Made by a program: the position numbers and the translations under genes. Under the pieces are notes generated by a model, which was not told the origin of the DNA, ran no database searches, and saw only the letters and a program-made list of their open reading frames with translations. From contig NC_135784.1 in assembly GCF_051106095.1 (NCBI RefSeq), positions 149,703,428 through 149,767,427 on the forward strand: a stretch of DNA of 64,000 nt, given 5' to 3'. This document shows, in pieces, positions 41,134 through 61,847 of the stretch (positions are counted from its first letter, which is position 1; each line of letters opens with the position of its first letter). The DNA comes from Pogona vitticeps (taxonomy: Eukaryota; Chordata; Lepidosauria; Squamata; Agamidae).

Positions 41134-41266
41134 CAGTGGTTCTCAAACCTGGGTTTGATGTTCTTGGATTGCAACTCCCAGAAATCCTGGCCAGCTTAGC
41201 AAGTGATAAAGGCTTCTGGGAATTGCAGTCCAAGAACATCTGGGGAGCCAAGTTTGAGAACCACTG
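41134..41266 (+). mobile_element. hAT-type MITE, 133 bp
   Basis: CAGTGGTTCTCAAACCTGGG...AAGTTTGAGAACCACTG, palindromic interior, perfect target duplication TGCTAGAG at 41126-41133 and 41267-41274. A subfamily of the 10161 type. Confidence 0.92.
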
Positions 41267-41654
41267 TGCTAGAGTAGCAGCCCACTCCACAGAAAGAGGA
41301 AGCTGATGGAGAAAATGGTGCAAGAGAAAAATAATTCTCTCTCTCTCTCTCTCTCCCTTATTAATTTTTGCCTACTGCTGTTCATTTAAGTAAAAACTTG
41401 GCCTGAGGTGTCACCACTATTAATGTGGCTTTGTGGCTCATATTCATCTAGCCATTCCAGAAAGACGAACTTTGGAAGAAAGGTGGCTATGGGGTGACAT
41501 TTAATGTTGACAACAGGGAGATTATATGGGTAGGAAACTAACTACTCCAAATGGAGGACAATCAATGTCTTACGGAGTTGCACATGACCACATATGCCAT
41601 TTGGGATTTCTCCTGGACTCAGTTCTCATAGGGCAATCTAAGGATAACGATAAG

Positions 41655-42690
41655 CTGCTGGATAGCTCAGTAGTTTAGGTATGGTTGTTGTGGGTTTTTT
41701 GGGCTCTTTGGCCGTGTTCTGAAGGTTGCTCTTCCTAATATTTTGCCAGTCTCTGTGGCCGGCACCTTCAGAGGACTGGAGTAGCACTCTGTGCTCTGGT
41801 GCAGTTTGTTTGGAAGTTGAGTATTTATAGCTGTGGGATCAGCTTTTGTCCTTTTCAGGAGATGGTGATTATGGTGATCAGTGTGTTTTTGTTGTGGGTG
41901 TATTGTTGTGATAAGGAGGAGAGATTATCTGTCACTGTGATTGATGGGTATCGTTAGCTAGTCTTTTGTGTGTAGTAATCACCGGTCCTTGTGGCTGGGT
42001 AGAGTTCGTTGACCTTTTGCAAGCTGTATTTTTCAGTGCTGGGCGCCAAGCTTTGTTGAGCTTTAAACTTCCTTCTTTTTTGTTGAAGCTCTCCTGGTGT
42101 TTATGGATTTCAATGGCTTCCCTGTGCAGTCTAACATATTGATTGCTGGTGTTGTCCAGTATTTCAGTATTTTGAAATAGAATGTCATGTCCAACTTGTT
42201 TTAGGGCATGTCCAGCTACTGCCAGTTTTTCCAGTTGTTTTAGTCTGCAGTGTCTCTCATGTTCTTTGATTCTGGTGTGAATGCTGCGCTTTGTGGTTCC
42301 AATATATATCTGGCCACAACTACAAGGTATCCAATATACTCCTGCAGCGGTGAGGGGGTCCCTTCTGTCCTTTGCTGACCATAAAATTTATTGTATTTTT
42401 GTGATGGGCTTGAATACTGTTTGTAGGTTGTGTTTTTTCAAAAGTTTCCCCATGCGGTCCGTGACCCCTTTGATGTATGGCACAAATACTTTATTTGTGG
42501 GTGGCTGTTTTTCTTCTTCAGTTTGGTGTTGTTTTCTTGGTTTGATGGCTCTTGTGATTTCATTTTTGGAGTAGCCATTTGCCTGTAGGGCCCAATTCAG
42601 ATGGTTGAGTTTAGGTATGGTTGAGAATTCAGTTCCACGACAGGGCTTGGACTCAATAGGGTCACTTCCAGCTCTGCAATTCTATGATGA
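41655..42690 (+). mobile_element. tRNA SINE interrupted by a Penelope-like element
   Basis: Left part 41655-41687 reads GCTGGATAGCTCAGTAGTTTAGG (box A). The right part 42608-42690 reads GGCTTGGACTCAATAGGGTCACTTCCAGCTCTGCAATTCTATGATG, a CR1-like SINE tail. The interruption is the element at 41688-42607. Confidence 0.75.
41688..42607 (-). mobile_element. Penelope-like element with GIY-YIG endonuclease part
   Basis: On the minus strand, around 42400-42200, one frame reads IYWIPCSCGQIYIGTTKRSI then HTRIKEHERHCRLKQL, the GIY-YIG nuclease signature of Penelope-like retroelements. Downstream come INMLDCTGK and NTRRASTKK-like blocks and the terminal region shared with 16415 and 32014. The 16-bp target duplication AGTTTAGGTATGGTTG at 41672-41687 and 42608-42623 is perfect. 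It is a truncated, inactive copy. Confidence 0.88.
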
Positions 42691-43330
42691 TGCTGATGAC
42701 GACAAAGATAGTTTTTTGCGAACTTGGGCTGGAAAGCCATCTGGAATCCACAAAGTCAGAATGGACTGTGTTTTAACAATCAATGTTCTAAGCAGACGCA
42801 CTCTATGTGGGTAACTTCATTTGGTAAAAAACATGGTGCTTCCACCAGGGATAGATCCCAGGAGAGTGGATAGTATGGCACCTACCATACACCCACTACA
42901 CCAATTGCTGTTCTGTTTTGGGGCCCAGTTTTGAAGTTTTCGAGTTTGTCATTAAAGCTCTTGTTTGTTTTAGACCAGCTTACTTGACAGCCTGTCTTCC
43001 TCCTCCTAACCTGCCTGACTTAAGTCAGTACTGGCAGCCCTGGTGACGTGTTTTTCTGAAAGGACAATTCTAAGAAAATGAGAGAGGGAGAATAGCTCCA
43101 TTTCCCTTAACTTTCTGACAGGCTAGATAACCAAAGAAATATTAAAACACATTGAAGTGAAGCAGCAGCAGGATGATGATGCTCTGGGGCGTGAAGTGTC
43201 ATCCTCATTCTTCTTAAAAGCGATGTTACCAAGTTTGAAGTATTAGTTGAGGTTTATCTGGGTGGGAGGAGTTCCCTGCAGCTAGATGGTTTTCTGATTC
43301 GAAGTAGAGCAACCTCCCTTCCCTTCCGGG

Positions 43331-43336
43331 TATAAA
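43331..43336 (+). promoter_or_regulatory. TATA box of RDH copy B
   Basis: TATAAA within CCGGGTATAAATTGCAG, with GGGAGGAGTTCCCTGCAGC about 60 bp upstream. It is paralogous to 24685 in copy A. The CCTCCCTTCCCTTCC stretch just before it is unchanged between the two copies. Confidence 0.75.
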
Positions 43337-43361
43337 TTGCAGCAGGAAAAAATTGAGGGGC

Positions 43362-43435
43362 CAGAGAAGAAGAGGAAGTCTGTGCTTTTTCTACAAACGC
43401 TTCAACTGGGCAGTTCTTCGCTTTATCTCAAACAG
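43362..43435 (+). other. Non-coding first exon of RDH copy B (5' end approximate)
   Basis: Paralogous to the copy A leader. It ends in AAACAG|GTCAGT at 43435/43436 and would splice to the CTTCACAG acceptor at 44471-44478, ten bases upstream of the coding ATG. The first intron is about 1.0 kb here against 3.3 kb in copy A, because copy A's intron took up two pogo-type MITEs and an old SINE. Confidence 0.65.
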
Positions 43436-44487
43436 GTCAGTTTCTGGCAGCCAGCTGTCATTGCAAAAGCATGTTTTCCTTAATTTGTGAATTAGGCTAT
43501 AGGCATAATATTTTGTAAGAATTTACCTGATGGAGCCAAGGGGGAAACCTTTGTTTGTTTTACAATTTGGGCATCAAGCTGAAATTCATTAGACAATCCC
43601 GCCCACCCCTTTCTGTAACTTTCATCCAAAACTCCTGTCTTCCTTCTCTGCTCCTCATCCAGTTATTAAACGGTGCAGTTGTCCTGCCAGGAGAACCTTG
43701 GCAATCTTAAAAGCAGGAGGGAAATTAAAAAAAACAGAAAGAAAATCAAGGAAGCTGCCCTGCGTGCTAAGGAGCAACTTAGGGGTTTCATAAGATATGT
43801 CTCAATCCAAAAATGTAATTAAATAATGAGGAGGATTGAAAGTATCTTAAATAATTCGCTTGGAAGAGAAGGGCATAAAACCCACTGGGTATAATTGAAA
43901 TTGGTATTAAATAGGTACAAAACTCAGTGGGGATAACTGAAATTTGGCACATTGTTAGCGGACTAGTAAAACCAGCCAGCCAGGTTTGTTCTCATGCACC
44001 TCAATGGCAGCTGGTTTGTGGTGATCATCAGAGAGTTAAACTTTTCATGGAAGAAGTGTTACACTCTTAGGACCTTCTTGATGTAAACCATTAGCAATGG
44101 GAGGAAGGGACAGAGTTTTCACCACAATTTAGTACAATGAATTTTTTGATGTCAGGCTCCTCTGTGTAAGTAAAATATTTTCCTTTTTTTAAAGCAAATG
44201 ACCTTCAATGCTGAAGAAGTAGATTGATTGCTAATATTTATGATGGGTCAGATAATCTGAGGCAGGCCAGCCAAGTGATGTATCCTCACTTCCAAAGCCC
44301 CACCTCTCTGTAGAAAAGCAGGGACTTTGGATCTATTAATCTCAATCAACCTCCACCTGAAATGGCCCATTTTGGAACTCACAACTGAGAGGCACACCAA
44401 TAACAATGGATACATGATGATGAAAGCCATGTGTGGCTCCATCCCAGATCTAAAGCGTTCGCATTCTGATCTTCACAGGCTTTAGCC

Positions 44488-53396
<8,909 letters not shown>

Positions 53397-53442
53397 ACCA
53401 TTTCTCTGAAACAGCATCACAATAGCTGAAGCAAGCCAACCA

Positions 53443-53579
53443 TAGGGGTCTCAAACTGTGGCCCTCCAGATGTTCTTAGCCTACAGCTCCCAGAAGCCTT
53501 CAGCACCACCTCTGCTGGCCAGGATTTCTGGGAGTTGAAGTCCAAGAACATCTGGAGGGCCATAGTTTGAGACCCCTGA
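53443..53579 (+). mobile_element. Palindromic MITE in 3' UTR of RDH copy B
   Basis: AGGGGTCTCAAACTGTGGCC...GGCCATAGTTTGAGACCCCT with interior CAGCTCCCAGAAGCC / GGATTTCTGGGAGTTG. Copy A has CCAACCATCTACACGG...CCTCTATTTATGC at the same place, so this inserted after the duplication and removed or replaced a few bases. Confidence 0.88.
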
Positions 53580-53939
53580 CTCTATTTATGCTTTGTCATA
53601 TCTTAATGAGATGTGGAGTAAGTCATTAAGCACCTTTAAGGAAAGCTGGATTATTGTTCCTTGAATCAGAACTATTGGCTCACACAATTTAAAGTGCTGT
53701 ATTGTATTGACCTCTCTGCACAAGGCCTATTGGACTCAAAGGGACTGACTGAGGTAATAAAATACAGTAGAGGCTTACACCGGCAACCACACCTCTGCCC
53801 TGTTTGGTACTTATGTGCTGCAGGAGGAGTTTAAACGGATCAGTAATTGAAGAAGGTGCCATTAAATAGACACTGAGTCACATGATTTATGTATTGATCT
53901 GTAATTAACAGCTGAATCACTCTTGTTCATGGTTATATT

Positions 53940-54060
53940 GAAGTATATCTCTTTAAGAACCATCAGTAAATACTTTGTCCCCTTCCACAGTTACATAGTG
54001 TAAGATGGGATGGGCAAAGTGTGATTTCCTCAGGTGCTCAAAGGTACTTCCAGAACCCTT
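53940..54060 (+). repeat. Start of a third RDH duplication unit (remnant)
   Basis: AACCATCAGT...CTTTGTCCCCTTCCACAGTTACATAGTGTAAGATGGGATGGGCAAAG is paralogous to 23665-23735 (upstream of copy A) and 34015-34085 (upstream of copy B). Similarity fades after roughly 100 bp and no RDH exon follows in the last 10 kb. Confidence 0.55.
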
Positions 54061-54714
54061 GGGCTTCCCCCTGTATCTCATAATTTTTTCAAATTACACT
54101 TACATCTCTTCCCCACCCACCCCAAACATCTCTTTGCAGGGAGAATTTTTTTGCTTGGAGGCTAGGGGCAGAGGAGGAGTTGCAGCCATTCAAGTTCCTG
54201 GGGTGGCCATCCTAGGTGCACCATTGTTTGGTTTTGTGTGTTTTTGAAGTTCAACTTTCAGAATTTTCCAATAATTCCCCGGACAGATTTCTGGGATTTC
54301 CAGCTTAGAGATCCACACCTACAAACCCCAACATTTCTCTCACCTGAACCAGGATAAGGCCTTTGAGGCTGTATAGCATTCTAGGCCTCATTACATGCCA
54401 CAATGCTTCCTGGGTGTGGTAGATCTTGGGGAGGCATCCAGCCTAAAGATCAAGCAACCCAAACACCTCTTCCAGTCTTGGTAGACAAAAAGAGTAGTCA
54501 TTTAGCATTTTCCCCCAAGGCCCTTTATTGAAACACACTATTTCGCTAGGAAAGGGAATACAAATTTAACACCACCAGAGGTGGGATCTCAAAGCTACAC
54601 CTGTACCTTGAGACTGCAACCCTTATTTTAAAACACACTTTAAGCAAAGCCCGGCCTGCACATGGGACCATGACTTTTGAAGCTTCTGCAAGGGGTGTGT
54701 GTGTCTTTTTGTTT

Positions 54715-55440
54715 TCAATTTTTCAATTTAATTTTTAATATTTACCGGTACTTACAAAAAAACCAAACAGAAATAGAAGAAAACATTTAATAAACAAACA
54801 TCTAAAAAAGAGTGCTTCTCCTACCCCACTTGGGAGAAAACACCCCATTTACTCTCCTAGAGTCCAGTCTCCCTCCCAAAATTGTATTGACTCTTGCAAT
54901 GGGCTTCATCTCTTCTATATTCATACAAAATCTAAAAATTCTCCCCATATATCTATAAATTAATTTTTGCCTGTCTTCCTCTCTTAACTTTTATATTACA
55001 TGTACAGTAAGCTTATCATTGTATACTGTTTGCAATTCTTAGCAATACAAATGTGAAATAATCAATCACTCAATCTTTATTTTCTGATTGCCGACCCAAC
55101 TACAAACGGGAAATGAATTCTTTAGTCATTCAGTTACCTTCCTGCTTTTCAAATACTGATAAAAGTGCAATTTTAAGATATACACCTAAGCTGAGCTTCC
55201 TTATTTCATTTTATTTTCCTTAAAAACCAATAAAAAATTTCAATACTGTATATTCTCACATTCCCACCACATACGAACATAAGTACCTACTTCCGGGCGC
55301 TATAAATTACCCTTTTGGTGTATTTAGGAGTTTTCTCTGGATTCTTTCACAAGTATCATCTGGAAGAAGATGCTCAAATTATAAGATCTCATCTGTTCTA
55401 TTTCTTTGGAATCTAAGAATAACTTACAAAACAGGACCCC
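54715..55440 (-). mobile_element. Old L1 LINE 3' end
   Basis: Minus strand around 55290-55260 reads EVGTYVRMWWECE, the L1 ORF2 C-terminal zinc region (EVGTYFHMWWECE in the two better copies). Towards 54715 it resembles the L1 3' UTR with AAAAATTAAATTGAAAAATTG. Many breaks. Confidence 0.7.
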
Positions 55441-56690
55441 CATATCTGCAGGATTGGTGTCTGCAGTTTCACTTGTCTGTGGTTTGTAGCAGTCCTGTAT
55501 ACAACATTCAAGTGTGCTCTCTTATGGCCTTTGTCCCACCCTCTTGTGTGTAGTATTTATGGTTTCCTCATATCCACAGTTTCAGGCATCCACTACAATC
55601 ATGGAACGGATCCCCTGTGAATATAGTGTAGTGGTTTTTGGAGAGGGCTGCTTCTCTGTTTGGTTTTGCTAAAGATTACCACTTTTTATTTTTCACTGTT
55701 AATTACCAGATCAATTTTGCTAACAGTGAAGGAATGATACTTGGTCAGGCTGCATTTAGCAGGCACCAGAACATAAAAAGGAAAAGAAAAAGAATTACAG
55801 CAATAGTTTTGTGAGAGCTTTCCTTTACGTTGATAAGGTTGCTTAGCAATTCCTCATGCAGAAGTTATCACTCTGTTCTGCAAACCTTGAAAATGCCAAA
55901 CTGACAGTTTAGTCTTGGCCCCTTAACAGTTTGAAACTGTCCCCTGGATGTCTCTTACCTAAAGAGCACTCCAGATTCTACTTAACAAGCAAAACCATAA
56001 AACATAGATAGTGCTTTCTTAAAAAGCTCCTGCTTACAGCAGACTGTTGACAAAGTTATGGACTCTCCTAAGAGTTTTATCTGCCTCCTTTGACTACAGA
56101 CACACACTGACAAGCACGAGGCACACAAATCATTTCCCTTTGTGTTCCTCTGCCATTACTGTCAGCACCATGATTCAACAGCAAGACATACAGTCCCTTT
56201 TACACTGTTGGTCATAAAAGAAAAATCTTCCACTCTGCCAAATTACCAGTGGTCAGAGCTCTTACAAAATGGAGCTAAAAACAGCTTGTGGAGCGTCCTA
56301 CGCAACCAACCAAGTCAGAACAAAGCAAAAACAGTACGCGGAATTATCCCACCGCTGCCACCATGTCAACGATCAGCTCCTCTAAAGGAATGCTTGACCA
56401 GTCGGACAGAGAATAATTAGAAGCCTGTGCACCCTCACACAGCTGGGTTGAGTCCTGGTAACCTCAGCCAAGGCCTGTACCAAACCTCTGCTTACGTCTG
56501 CCCTAAAAAGATACTTATGCAACCTTAAGAAAACCCAAAACATATGAGCGTTGTAGTCCTTTGATCCACTTAGCTCAATAAGGTAGGACTCAGTAGTTTA
56601 AATGTGGCCTTGCTTCCCCCTTCAGGGTAATGCTAAGACAGCTATACTGTTCAAGAGACCAACTGATTTTTATAATTATTATTTTTTTTA
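55440..56690. other. No gene recognised
   Basis: 55.44-55.62 kb contains CATATCTGCAGGATTGGTGTCTGCAG...CTCATATCCACAGTTTCAGGCATCCAC...GGAACGGATCCCCTGTGAATATAG, probably a degraded pogo/Tigger-type MITE. The remaining DNA shows no exon. Confidence 0.4.
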
Positions 56691-56880
56691 TTTTTATTTA
56701 TTTATTTTATTTCTATCCCACCTATCTGGTCATACTAGACCACTCTAGGTGGCTTACAATCAACCCAATAATAAAATTTTTTAAAAACATTACAGGTTAG
56801 CAAAGATAGAGATCAAAGAAAGTATAAAAAGAAAAAGATCGTCAGGGGTTTTATTGGAAAAATAAAGATTTACAAAATAA
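56690..56880 (-). mobile_element. L2-type LINE 3' end, inverted
   Basis: (TTTA)n then TTTCTATCCCACCTATCTGGTCATACTAGACCACTCTAGGTGGCTTAC and a body up to GATCGTCAGGGGTTTTATTGG, matching 34355-34500. Confidence 0.75.
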
Positions 56881-57589
56881 AGTCAGTTTGATGCAAAAGC
56901 AAGCATAATACCATTTCCAAGGCTTGTTAATTACAAAAGCACTAAAAATCCTAAAAATCTCTAAAAAGCTCTCTTAGGGTAGGCAAGAGGCATAAACCCC
57001 TCCCCCTTTCTTCTTTCCTGATCTCCCTACATCTTTCTCAGTCCTTTACCTGCACTGAGCAGCAGGCAAACAGACCTAGAAAAACTAATAGTCCAAAACT
57101 GTAGAACAAGGTAAGGGAAAGAAGGAATAGGAATAGGAATATCTGCCATAGTAAAAGTTCCTTTTTCAAGCTTCGCTGGAACCACCCTTCTTCTCCGTCT
57201 CTCAAGCTGTCATCCAAATCAAGGCACGAGGTCATGTAAACAGTCCCTCCTTATCTTCTTTCTTCTCTTCTCTGTTGTCTTCTCATGGGAAACAGGTGTT
57301 TAGTCCATCTGCATCTCCGCCATAACAAGTGTCTGGTCTTCTTATCTAGGAATGTCCTCCTCAGGCCTACAGGAAAACATTCCCACAACTCTCTGGAAAA
57401 TACACTGTCAGCATGCAAAATCATTTATACAGAGAACCAATATGGAATCCTTTTTACATTGTTCACTACTACATATCCCATCCTCAGTACAAGATTTAAA
57501 CCACATAAACCAATCCATGACAAAGGCTAAACTTTCTCAACTGCCTGTGCAAACCTAAATGTGTAGTAGAAAGTAGGATCATGTCATCT

Positions 57590-58440
57590 CCCTATAAAAT
57601 GTATAGCAGCATGTCCAAAACCATTGGCATATGAAAATTTCAGTTATACACAGCTGGACCTGCATCATTAATATAAAAATGAAAGAGAAATGGTGCCAGA
57701 ATGCAGCTCTATCAGACTTCTTTAGCTGTAAATCTTATTTGTTAAAGCATGATTTACACCCATTCTAACTCTCAGAATTGTATTCTTATAAATAGCACTG
57801 ATCTTCAGGAGTACGTATCTCCCATAAGAGATATCTATCTACTGAATCCACACCAGCATGTAAATTAATGAATGGAGTATATACTAGCCCACATCTTGCA
57901 TGCATTTTGTTATTAAATGCAACAGAAGCAGTCATCAGTGACATTGCCCTTCCCTGCCTAATTCCTTCCCTTTTTTGGCTCAAATGGAATTTTGCTCTGC
58001 CCAATCCTCTGCTTTATGTAAAACAAAGGTTTCATTGATTTTGGCTACAATATCAGTTGAACACTTAGTGTCCTTTATGTCTCTTTTTCTAAACAACGGA
58101 ATGATTGTGCTGAGCTTCCAACCACTTTGAATGCATCTTGTGTTACTTATGCAAGTAAACAAACTGGTCCATAAGGCAGCTGACCAGTCTATGCTCTCCT
58201 TAAAACATTCCAGTGGCATGAAATCCTCTCCTGACACTTTGTTATTCTTAAGTTCAGCATAAGTACCTTAACTACCTGCCTGGTAAACAGGAGGCCATTC
58301 AAGGATATTGGTAATATTCCCAAGTGTTTTTGCCATGTAAGATATTCTATCAACTTTCCTCTGCTCCCTGAATAAATCAGAACAAACAAGCAAAAACTTC
58401 CCAAAGCGAGGTAAAAATTGGCATCTCGGAATTGTGCTAT
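57590..58440 (-). mobile_element. Non-LTR reverse transcriptase fragment
   Basis: Minus-strand frame at 58237-57980: MSGEDFMPLECFKESIDWSA, LWTSLFTCISNTRCIQSGWK and LSTIIPLFRKRDIKDTKCST, then VAKINETFVLHKAEDWAEQN, the N-terminal RT region of a LINE (family pattern ...GWKLATIVPIFKKGD...YRPISL). Adjacent DNA on both sides gives further pieces in other frames. Clade not determined. Confidence 0.75.
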
Positions 58441-59114
58441 AGTTCATTTAATCTCCTGACAACTAACTGCCAAAACTGTGCTGGGTGCTTGTTTCCAGCC
58501 TCGAGTTCCAAATCTGCCCAACATTTAGCAACATACCGTAACTGGCTTTCTTCACTGTATTCTTCTTATAATGAGCAGAGATGTATAACAGCTGCAGTCC
58601 AAAGAACTGGACTGCTATGATTTGTATCGTCAGTTGCTTGCTTAATTGCTATGCTACACTCTGCATCAAACCACAGGGATTGTTTATTCCTAGAACCATT
58701 CAACGCAACCTAAGGCGACAGTAAAGGTTAAACTTTGGGACAAATCATCTGATGTGGACACAAGATGAGATCAGTGTTTGCCTTGGGAGAACATATACCA
58801 TTCCCCAAGCCATGTGCTCTATGCAAGGTCAAAAAGAATTTGACCAAAATCCTATGGTGTAACTGCTTGTGTGCAACTCATGTTTCCGCCTGCAGTAATT
58901 GCACAATTACTTGTGCAATTACTCCTAAAGCACTTCTCCCAGCATATGGCACAATCAGTCATGCTGGGAATGGATGACTGACCACACAATTGCAGAGCAC
59001 AATTCCGTGTTGCCAGGTGCAACACCTGGCACATTTATGTTGGCTTGAACTGGATACTGGCATTTGAGACTCATCACATCCGCATGCTGACATATTAATC
59101 TTTTTCTTACACTA

Positions 59115-59490
59115 CTGTATTTTGTAGTTTATTAGACGCCCCACCACCACTTTTCTAATCCAAAAATTAAGAAAACTTAGCTTTGAGTATTCAGCCTCTG
59201 GGCTCAGAACACTCAGACAGTTGAATCTGAGCCTACAGGCTCCACTTTCCATGTGGTGTGTTCCAATCGGTTTGTTCAGCATAGCTGACGTCAGTTCCAT
59301 AAGGCTCATGACTGGAAGAAGCTTAGTTTCCTGATTGGAGGCAGCTAAGCTTCATGATTGAAGGAAGCCTGTTTATAGAGGCAAGGTACTGGCCATTTTG
59401 TTCTCAGCTTGTTTCCATGTATAAGACACCCCTCAATTTTAGTGTAATGATTTTAGGAAAAAGTAGCATCGTATACACGGAAAAATATAG
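59115..59490 (+). mobile_element. TA-flanked MITE, same family as 52616-53119
   Basis: Starts CTGTATTTTGTAGTTTATTAGACGCC and ends TTTTAGGAAAAAGTAGCATCGTATACACGGAAAAATATAG, with TA outside. The left end is more diverged. Confidence 0.65.
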
Positions 59491-59969
59491 TATATCAGAA
59501 CCCTGTAACATCTGCTTATCTACCTGAGCAGCTATTCATAATTCATATTCAAGAATTTGATATTTGCTAATCCAGGAAAAAAATGCTTTTTGTCTCTTAA
59601 CACACAGATGTAATTGGTAATACTACCAACATCATTGGTAAAATATATGCAAGGATATACAATTCTGGGGTCACTGGGGTAAACAGTCTGTAGTCCAAAC
59701 ATAAGCAGCAATCCCACTGATCTTCACCCAGCTTTATGTTCTTAGTAGGATGGCTATATGTCCACTCCTGGGAGGACAGTCCTCCCTTTGAAGTGCTGTC
59801 CATTTTTGTGATGCATGTCCTCTGTTTTGGTGTCATATAAGTGGCCATCCTAAACCCTCTCATCAGGAGTTTTCCTGGCTGAGCAGGGATTTGAACCCAA
59901 GTCTCACAATTTTGTGTCTATGCACTACATCACACTAGCTGTGTTGATACCTCTATAGGAATAGGGATT

Positions 59970-60830
59970 CAACCTGTGCTAGATGGAGTTATACTCCCTC
60001 TGAAAACACAGATGCAGAGCATAGCGGTACTCCTAGATTTGTCTCTGAGCCTGGATGCCCAGTTTTCAGTGGTGGCCAGGAGTACCTTTGCACAGTTAAA
60101 GCTAGCATACCAGCTGTGCCCATTCTTGGAGAGGTCCAATCTGACCATGGTGACACATGCTGGTTTACTGTAAGAAATTCTATGTGGGGCTGCCTTTGGA
60201 CAGTATTCAGAAACTTCAGCAGGTCCAAAATGTGGCAACCAGGTTGTTAACCAGGGTTAGCTACAGGGATCACACCTTCACTGGATGCTGATCCATTTCT
60301 GGGTGTAATTCAAAGTGCTCGTTTTAACCTATAAAGCCCTAAATGGCTTGTGACCAAGGACCACATCTTGCTTCATGAGTGCCAAGTTTGAAGATCATGA
60401 GGGGAGGACTTTTTCTCCATTCCACCACCCTCACATCTATGTTTGATGGGGACACGGGAGATACCCTCCTCTGTTGCTGCTCCCAGACTTTGGAACTTCC
60501 TCCCACAAGAGGCCAGACTGGCTCTATCTTTACTGTCCTTCCACAAGCAGACAAAGACCTTTCTCTTCAGGCAAGCTTTCCCTCACTGACTGGCTAACTA
60601 AGAGGGATTTTTTTAAAGCGGATTGTTTTAAAATGTGTTTTTAGTACAGTATTGATTTTATTTACCTGTTTTAATATAGCATTTAATTATTTTGAAATAT
60701 TTTTATATTTATTCTTTTTAGCTTTTAAATAGTCTTTTTAATGATGGCCACCACCTTGGGTCCTTTTCAAGGAGAAAGGTGGGGGGATATTTGGAAGGGA
60801 GGAAGAAAAGACCTTTTTGCATACTGAAAC
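59970..60830 (+). mobile_element. L2-clade LINE, ORF2 C-terminal part and 3' UTR
   Basis: One frame reads QSIAVLLDLSLSLDAQFSVV, ARSTFAQLKLAYQLCPFLER and SNLTMVTHAGLL; further on, KALNGL, then LWNFLPQEARLALSLLSFHK, QTKTFLFRQAFPH and stop. The 3' UTR contains GCCACCTTGGGTCCTTTT...GGAGAAAGGTGGGG. This is the longest L2-type copy in the window; it has several frame changes. Confidence 0.88.
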
Positions 60831-60839
60831 ATTCATGTA

Positions 60840-61840
60840 CACACCTTACCAATAGGAGTGTATTTTAGAGATATTTCTCTGGCACCATTTTTGAAGCATA
60901 TGTGCCATGGATGGGTCTTCCTGAAAAAGTTGGATCATTCATTCCCTCTGTGCTGCATCAAGGGTCCATGGGCTCTGGGTCTCCTACTCCAATTGCTACG
61001 AACTCTCTGGCCAAGCAGAAGCATTAACAGAGTGAAACATGTGGACTTTATAGGTGGGAAAGTGCGAGGAAGCCACTTAAAGGAAGATTCCTTGCATGGC
61101 AGTTGTGAGGAAAAGTCAATGCAGAAGAGCCCTGTGAGCCAAATGGAAACAGTGGAGTGGAGGAGGAAACAATCTCAGGGCCAGCCCACACTGGGATTTG
61201 GTGCAGTTCAGTCCACACTTAAAAACAGATCACACTTAAGAGCCTTTTAACTATCACTTGAGCAATCCTTCAATTCATATTGGAGATTGTGCCATGGGTC
61301 CTCTTCTCTAGTGCTACAAAGCAAGGTTTACCTGGTTTACTCACAAGTAAGGAAACAACCACAGCTGACGGCTGCAATATAAGGGGGAAATGTTGGGATG
61401 AAGTTTGAGGAGACAGAAGGGAAGTAGACCTCCTTTCCCTCTCCTTTCTCCTTAGCTAGGACTGTACTGCACTTCCTTGTGGGGCAGGGTCCATGGAGTC
61501 AACGTATCTCCCTTCTTTGCCTTTTCTCACAGCCATTGTTCAGTGGGCTTGCAAAGGACTTTCCTTTCCTTTTCCTTTTTGTTAAATAAAGTAAGTGGCC
61601 TATTGAAATCGCAACACATCAACCAAACATGGTGTTAAAAATTCAGTGCATCAGTTAGGGAATTTCTTTTTTAAGGAGATAAAATAAAGGAGGGGTTTTC
61701 TCTGTCCTCTATTTGAACATCACACCCCATCTAATATGTCAAAGGGTTGTTAACTTTACCCACAGCTCCATCTGGTGCCAGCTAACCATCCATACAGGTT
61801 GTACAAGACATTAATTAGGATTGTGCTGAATTGTACCAAA
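60840..61840. other. No gene recognised
   Basis: An open frame of 130 codons at 60858-61250 has no recognisable domain and no splice context. 61315-61440 is a relative of the 38.1-38.6 kb repeat. Confidence 0.4.
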
Positions 61841-61847
61841 AAGAGTA

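Larger units (their letters stand above)
33990..43195 (+). repeat. Upstream part of RDH duplication unit, copy B (expanded by insertions)
   Basis: Paralogous to 23650-24600 but stretched to about 9 kb by the L2/L1 composite, hAT MITEs, a repeat cluster at 38.0-38.9 kb, an L2 tail and a Penelope-like element. Unique blocks in between show no gene. Confidence 0.65.

Noticed and set aside
60858-61250. 130-codon open frame as a novel gene
   Set aside because: No motif, no homologous pattern, no splice or promoter context; left as unexplained non-coding DNA.
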